DNA of 10,044 bases from Lutibacter sp. (GTDB lineage: Bacteria > Bacteroidota > Bacteroidia > Flavobacteriales > Flavobacteriaceae), in the NCBI GenBank assembly GCA_002733285.1, contig NVVE01000005.1:125661-135704 (forward strand), read 5' to 3'. Both the position numbers and the translations under genes were made by a program. Numbering within the stretch: the first letter of the stretch is position 1; every line of letters starts with the position of its first letter. Under the pieces are notes generated by a model. That model was given only the letters and a program-made list of their open reading frames with translations. It had not been told where the DNA came from and searched no databases. Below are positions 7,041 through 10,044 of the stretch, one piece after another.

Positions 7041-7979
7041 TTATCCGTACACATCTACTCTATAATTTTCTTCATCTCCTTCTACCATTTGTAAATAGCT
7101 ATTGTATCTAGAATAGGCAATTTCATCATTCTCTACAGCATCTTTGATGGCGCACTTTGGTTCATTTATATGCAAGCAATTGTTAAATTTACATTTCGAC
7201 TTCAGCTTAAAAAACTCAGGAAAATAATCTGTAATTTCTTCAGGCTCAAAATCAACAACTCCAAATCCTTTTATACCAGGCGTATCAATAATAAATCCGC
7301 CAAAACTTAGCTCAAACATTTCAGCAAAAGTAGTGGTATGCAATCCTTGTTTATGCATTTTTGATAGTTCTGCTGTTTTTAAATTTAACTTGGGCTCAAG
7401 TATATTAATTAACGTAGATTTCCCAACTCCTGAATGCCCTGAGAACATGGTTGTTTTCCCTTGCATTAATTTCTTTACACTTTCAATATCAATTCTTTTT
7501 GTAGCCGAAATTGCAATGCATTTATATCCAATTTCAGTGTAGATATCTTCTAGCATTGCTAATTTTTCTAATTCATCATCACTATAAATATCTATTTTAT
7601 TAAACAGTAAAATAACAGGAATGCTATAAGCTTCAGCTGTTGCTAAAAAACGATCAATAAAACCTGGTGATGTAGGTGGGTTATCAATTGTTACCATTAA
7701 AAAAGCAATGTCAATATTTGAAGCAATGATATGAGTTTGTTTAGATAAGTTTACAGACTTTCTAATAATATAATTTTTTCGATCGAAAATTTCATTGATA
7801 ACCCCTGTTTCTTTCCCTGCTTCATATTCAAAATTTACATGGTCTCCAACAGCTACAGGGTTTGTACTTTTAATCCCTTTAATTCTAAATTTACCTTTTA
7901 ATCTACACTCTATTTTATCCCTATTTTCAAGATAAACGGTGTACCAACTTCCTGTCGATTTTGTTACAATTCCTATCAC
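7041..7979 (-). CDS. rsgA: ribosome small subunit-dependent GTPase RsgA
   Basis: RsgA (YjeQ) is a circularly permuted GTPase that assists late maturation of the 30S subunit. The 312 residues are full length. An OB-fold domain fills about 1-75. The permuted G domain has G4 N-K-I-D at 127-130, G5 S-A-T near 158-160, G1 G-H-S-G-V-G-K-S-T at 181-189, the threonine-rich G2 H-T-T-T at 214-217 and G3 D-T-P-G at 232-235. The C-terminal zinc-binding motif is Cys263, Cys268, His270, Cys276. The start is GTG: an in-frame TAG lies immediately upstream, and the GTG yields the family-typical G-I-V-T-K-S-T-G-S-W-Y beginning. A -7-like box at 8032-8039 on this strand could drive the rsgA-dtd operon with a leader of about 45-50 bases. 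Confidence 0.97.
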   Translation of the reverse strand: MIGIVTKSTGSWYTVYLENRDKIECRLKGKFRIKGIKSTNPVAVGDHVNFEYEAGKETGVINEIFDRKNYIIRKSVNLSKQTHIIASNIDIAFLMVTIDNPPTSPGFIDRFLATAEAYSIPVILLFNKIDIYSDDELEKLAMLEDIYTEIGYKCIAISATKRIDIESVKKLMQGKTTMFSGHSGVGKSTLINILEPKLNLKTAELSKMHKQGLHTTTFAEMFELSFGGFIIDTPGIKGFGVVDFEPEEITDYFPEFFKLKSKCKFNNCLHINEPKCAIKDAVENDEIAYSRYNSYLQMVEGDEENYRVDVYG

Positions 7980-8031
7980 CTAACTATAAAAAATTAATCA
8001 TTTTGGTAAACTATTAGACTACATATCAGCA

Positions 8032-8061
8032 CAAATATAGTTTAAATTTACCCTATATTTG
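8032..8061. promoter_or_regulatory. divergent promoter region with perfect 9-bp inverted repeat
   Basis: CAAATATAG at 8032-8040 and CTATATTTG at 8053-8061 are exact reverse complements separated by 12 bases. Each arm contains TATATTTG, a match to the -7 consensus TAnnTTTG, facing outward: leftward for rsgA (start 7979) and rightward for the small gene whose likely ATG is at 8099. I see no good -33 TTG at the expected distance for either. The repeat could therefore be two opposed promoters, an operator, or both. Confidence 0.45.
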
Positions 8062-8196
8062 AATTGAATATTACTAACTTTTTAAAAACGAGATTCACAT
8101 GAAAAAAATTTTACTACGCTAAGATCGGCGACAAACAAAAAACAAAATAAAACAAAAAGATCTGAAGCAAAAATTAGTCAGTTTGAAGAAACAAAA

Positions 8197-8400
8197 TTGG
8201 TGAATTTTTATAGTGTTGCTGGTATTAATTTTAAAAATATTGCTTCCAATGATGCTCTTATGAGTTCTAAAATTAATACGATGGTCTCAGAAGGATGGGA
8301 CTTGGCTTTTGTAACTAGTGGAGTTGAAAGTGATGCAGGTAAAGGTGATGGAAAAGGAATCTATATAACCCGTTATATATTTAAACGATTAAAAAAATAA
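8197..8400 (+). CDS. small protein of unknown function, probably with a broken 5' end
   Basis: The conserved-looking part encodes 67 residues from a TTG at 8197, with V-N-F-Y-S-V-A-G-I-N-F, an M-V-S-E-G-W-D-L-A-F-V-T-S-G-V segment, a glycine-rich G-K-G-D-G-K-G loop and an I-T-R-Y-I-F-K-R end. The E-G-W-(D/E)-L segment is reminiscent of DUF4177-type small proteins, but this is a weak recollection. The same frame is open upstream to 8086 and continues with lysine-rich codons, yet it has no ATG. The natural start seems to be the ATG at 8099 (M-K-K-I-L-L, like a signal peptide start), which lies about 38 bases after a -7-like box but runs into a stop after seven codons. One extra A in the A7 tract at 8102-8108 would join that ATG to this frame. 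It is either a recent pseudogene, a sequencing error, or a gene with an unusual start. Confidence 0.5.
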   Translation: MVNFYSVAGINFKNIASNDALMSSKINTMVSEGWDLAFVTSGVESDAGKGDGKGIYITRYIFKRLKK

Positions 8401-8410
8401 AACACTTATA

Positions 8411-8498
8411 AAAGAGGTTGTTTTAAATTATTTATCATCTTTCTAAATACATTCAGAAACTCTAGATGATCTATTATTTGAATAAAAACAACCTCTTT
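8411..8498. terminator. 14-bp inverted repeat between convergent genes, possible bidirectional termination region
   Basis: AAAGAGGTTGTTTT at 8411-8424 is the exact reverse complement of 8485-8498. Between the arms, ATCATCT at 8434-8440 pairs with AGATGAT at 8464-8470, and TTCT at 8441-8444 pairs with AGAA at 8455-8458, so a nested hairpin is possible. The arms stand about 10 bases after the stop of the plus-strand small gene and about 5 bases after the minus-strand stop of the DAHP synthase gene. On its own strand each arm ends in a T run, as the 3' arm of an intrinsic terminator would. The loop is long for a normal terminator. Confidence 0.45.
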
Positions 8499-8503
8499 GA
8501 AAT

Positions 8504-9580
8504 TTACTTTGTACGGTGTTGAATGTTAATTGACTCTACATGAATTGCTCTAAATATCTCTTCAACAAATTCTTTGCTTAAACCCTTTTCCTTTCCATCA
8601 TTCACCATTTTTGAAAGTATATCTGACCACCTTCTACTTTGTAAAATAGCTACGTTTTCGCTATGTTTTAATTTTCCTATTTCTTTAGAAATACCCATCC
8701 TATCGCCTAAAACATCAATAATTGTACTATCAATTAAATCCAATTCTTTTCTGTGCATATTCAACTTGCGTTGAAATTCTTCTTTTGTACTACTTTTTTG
8801 ACGAATTTTTAAATCTTCAGTAATCTGACTTAATTGCTTCGGTGTTACTTGTTGGGCTGCATCACTCCAAGCATTGTCTGGATCAATATGTGTTTCAATC
8901 ATAAATCCATCATAATTTAAGTCCAACCCTGTTTGTGATACATCTAACAGTGTATCTCTACGTCCACAAATATGTGATGGATCTAAAATTAACGGCAAGG
9001 AAGGAAACTCTTTTTTCAACTCTATTGCTAAATGCCATTTTGGTTTGTTGCGGTAGTGCAGTGAATTGTAGGTTGAAAACCCTCTGTGAATAACACCTAA
9101 TTGAGAAATTCCAGCAGTTTTAAAACGCTCAACTGCTCCCAACCATAAGGGTAAATCTGGATTTACAGGATTTTTTACTAATACAGGTATATCAACACCT
9201 TTTAAAGCATCCGCAATTTCTTGAATTACAAATGGGTTTACCGTTGTTCTTGCTCCAATCCATAAAATATCTATCCCATGTTTTAAAGCTAACTCAACGT
9301 GATTTGCGTTCCCAACTTCAGTTGTAACCATTAATCCGGTTTCTTCTTTTACTTTTTGTAACCAAGGCAATCCTATTTCTCCCACACCTTCAAAACCTCC
9401 CGGACGTGTTCTTGGTTTCCAAATCCCTGCTCTAAATACATTTGTATCTGTTTTTTTGAGTTCATGAGCTGTTTTTAAGACTTGCTCTTCTGTTTCGGCA
9501 CTACAAGGACCTGCTATTACAATTGGGTGTGACAAACCCATATCATCTAGCCATTTTCTGTTTTCTTTAGTTATTTCCAT
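8504..9580 (-). CDS. bifunctional 3-deoxy-7-phosphoheptulonate synthase/chorismate mutase
   Basis: The N-terminal domain (about 1-260) is a type Ibeta DAHP synthase that condenses phosphoenolpyruvate with erythrose 4-phosphate, the first step of the shikimate pathway. Visible motifs are A-G-P-C-S-A-E at 23-29 (metal-ligand Cys26), K-P-R-T-R-P-G at 55-61, D-P-S-H at 200-203 and I-E-T-H at 228-231. The C-terminal domain (about 270-350) is an AroQ-type chorismate mutase with the pattern H-R-K-E-L-D-L-I-D, Arg294 in D-R-M, Lys303 and Arg316/Arg317, converting chorismate to prephenate. Both active sites look complete. In the fused enzyme of Porphyromonas gingivalis the mutase domain mediates feedback control by prephenate, and I infer similar control here. 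The ATG lies 24 bases after the tyrA stop on the same strand, so the two are probably co-transcribed. Confidence 0.95.
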   Translation of the reverse strand: MEITKENRKWLDDMGLSHPIVIAGPCSAETEEQVLKTAHELKKTDTNVFRAGIWKPRTRPGGFEGVGEIGLPWLQKVKEETGLMVTTEVGNANHVELALKHGIDILWIGARTTVNPFVIQEIADALKGVDIPVLVKNPVNPDLPLWLGAVERFKTAGISQLGVIHRGFSTYNSLHYRNKPKWHLAIELKKEFPSLPLILDPSHICGRRDTLLDVSQTGLDLNYDGFMIETHIDPDNAWSDAAQQVTPKQLSQITEDLKIRQKSSTKEEFQRKLNMHRKELDLIDSTIIDVLGDRMGISKEIGKLKHSENVAILQSRRWSDILSKMVNDGKEKGLSKEFVEEIFRAIHVESINIQHRTK

Positions 9581-9604
9581 CTTAATTTAGTTTCCTTTTA
9601 TTCT

Positions 9605-10044
9605 TTATTTGTTATTATTTTCAATTCCGTTTAATATTGATTTTATATAATTGGTATCGTTCATTGTTTTGTTTAACATCGCAATATTATCTGTTACTAC
9701 ATATTCTTTAAACTTGGTTAAATTTTTTATGTACTCTTCTAACGATTTAATTAAATTTTCTTTATTCGCCATAAAAATGGGCGTCCAAGTATCTGCTGAA
9801 CTTTTTGCCAATCGTACAGTTGAAGCAAATCCTGTACTAGCCATATCAAAAATTGCTTCTTCATTTTTTTCAATTTCCAATACTGTTTTTCCCAACATAA
9901 ACGAACTTACATGAGAAAGATGCGATACATATGCTATGTGCCTATCGTGTTCAACAGGATCCATCATTTTTATTCTCATATTTAGTACTTTAAATAAGCT
10001 TAATGCTTTATCCAAAATTCTCCAGTCGCTTTTTTCAGGTTGAC
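9605..10044 (-). CDS. tyrA: prephenate dehydrogenase, C-terminal part (5' end outside window)
   Basis: The frame stays open to the right edge, so only about the last 146 residues are present and the NAD(P)-binding domain lies outside. The TTG at 10015 is an internal codon. The visible part is the all-helical C-terminal domain: after the P-E-K-S-D-W segment comes M-D-P-V-E-H-D-R-H-I-A-Y-V-S-H-L-S-H, the conserved region of prephenate dehydrogenases that holds the substrate-binding histidines, followed by an A-S-T-G-F-A-S-T-V-R-L-A segment. The enzyme oxidatively decarboxylates prephenate to 4-hydroxyphenylpyruvate on the way to tyrosine. Lying directly upstream of the DAHP synthase/chorismate mutase gene, it uses that protein's product as its substrate. 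Confidence 0.88.
   Translation of the reverse strand, partial: QPEKSDWRILDKALSLFKVLNMRIKMMDPVEHDRHIAYVSHLSHVSSFMLGKTVLEIEKNEEAIFDMASTGFASTVRLAKSSADTWTPIFMANKENLIKSLEEYIKNLTKFKEYVVTDNIAMLNKTMNDTNYIKSILNGIENNNK

Noticed and set aside
8411..8498. Intact mobile element (MITE)
   Set aside because: The terminal inverted repeats are perfect, but there is no flanking direct repeat and no second copy in the window, and the position just after two convergent stops fits termination better.
9651..9914. 87-codon plus-strand frame inside tyrA
   Set aside because: It lies wholly within the conserved prephenate dehydrogenase sequence on the other strand and shows no protein-like motif.
1..10044. CRISPR array, tRNA/rRNA genes, toxin-antitoxin pair or phage-defence system
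   Set aside because: No regularly spaced repeats, no recognisable tRNA or rRNA segments and no gene pair of that kind were found on either strand.

Overview
The window looks like ordinary chromosomal DNA from a member of the Bacteroidetes, most likely a flavobacterium (family Flavobacteriaceae). The evidence is the AT-rich base composition, TAnnTTTG-type -7 promoter elements, the lack of clear Shine-Dalgarno sequences before most starts, a type Ibeta DAHP synthase fused to a C-terminal chorismate mutase, DUF3857/transglutaminase-like secreted proteins, and YceI- and DUF4268-family proteins. I see no rRNA, tRNA, CRISPR array, intact insertion sequence or prophage.

Left part, plus strand (1-3740). 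The first gene is a monovalent cation:proton antiporter of the Kef/CPA2 type with C-terminal RCK-like domains, cut by the left edge. It overlaps by one base with miaE (hydroxylation of the tRNA A37 modification), which overlaps by one base with a small DUF4268 gene. After a 121-base gap comes mnmE (tRNA U34 modification), with a promoter that puts the transcript start at or next to its ATG. Its last 18 bases closely resemble the attachment site used by SGI1-type genomic islands, but no island is present here.

Middle part, minus strand (3779-7979). Reading right to left: rsgA (30S subunit assembly GTPase), dtd (D-aminoacyl-tRNA deacylase), a secreted DUF3857/transglutaminase-like gene, and a periplasmic YceI-family gene. 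The DUF3857 locus is the most unusual part. A first reading frame stops after its transglutaminase domain, and a second frame, overlapping it at an A7 tract, holds only the C-terminal part of a DUF3857 protein. The same domain segment seems to occur twice in a row. This fits a deletion that joined two tandem paralogues, plus a one-base frame break.

Right part (7980-10044). A perfect 9-bp inverted repeat carries two divergent -7-like elements between rsgA and a small plus-strand gene of unknown function. That gene has lost the link between its likely ATG and its conserved frame, again at an A7 tract. A 14-bp inverted repeat lies between it and the convergent aromatic amino acid genes: DAHP synthase/chorismate mutase and the C-terminal part of prephenate dehydrogenase (tyrA), cut by the right edge. 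The last two act in one pathway: DAHP synthase opens the shikimate route, and chorismate mutase and prephenate dehydrogenase lead chorismate toward tyrosine.

I found no convincing new multi-gene system. The observations most worth a second look are the chimeric DUF3857 locus, the two A7-tract frame breaks and the inverted-repeat structures. All assignments come from reading motifs; no database search was run.
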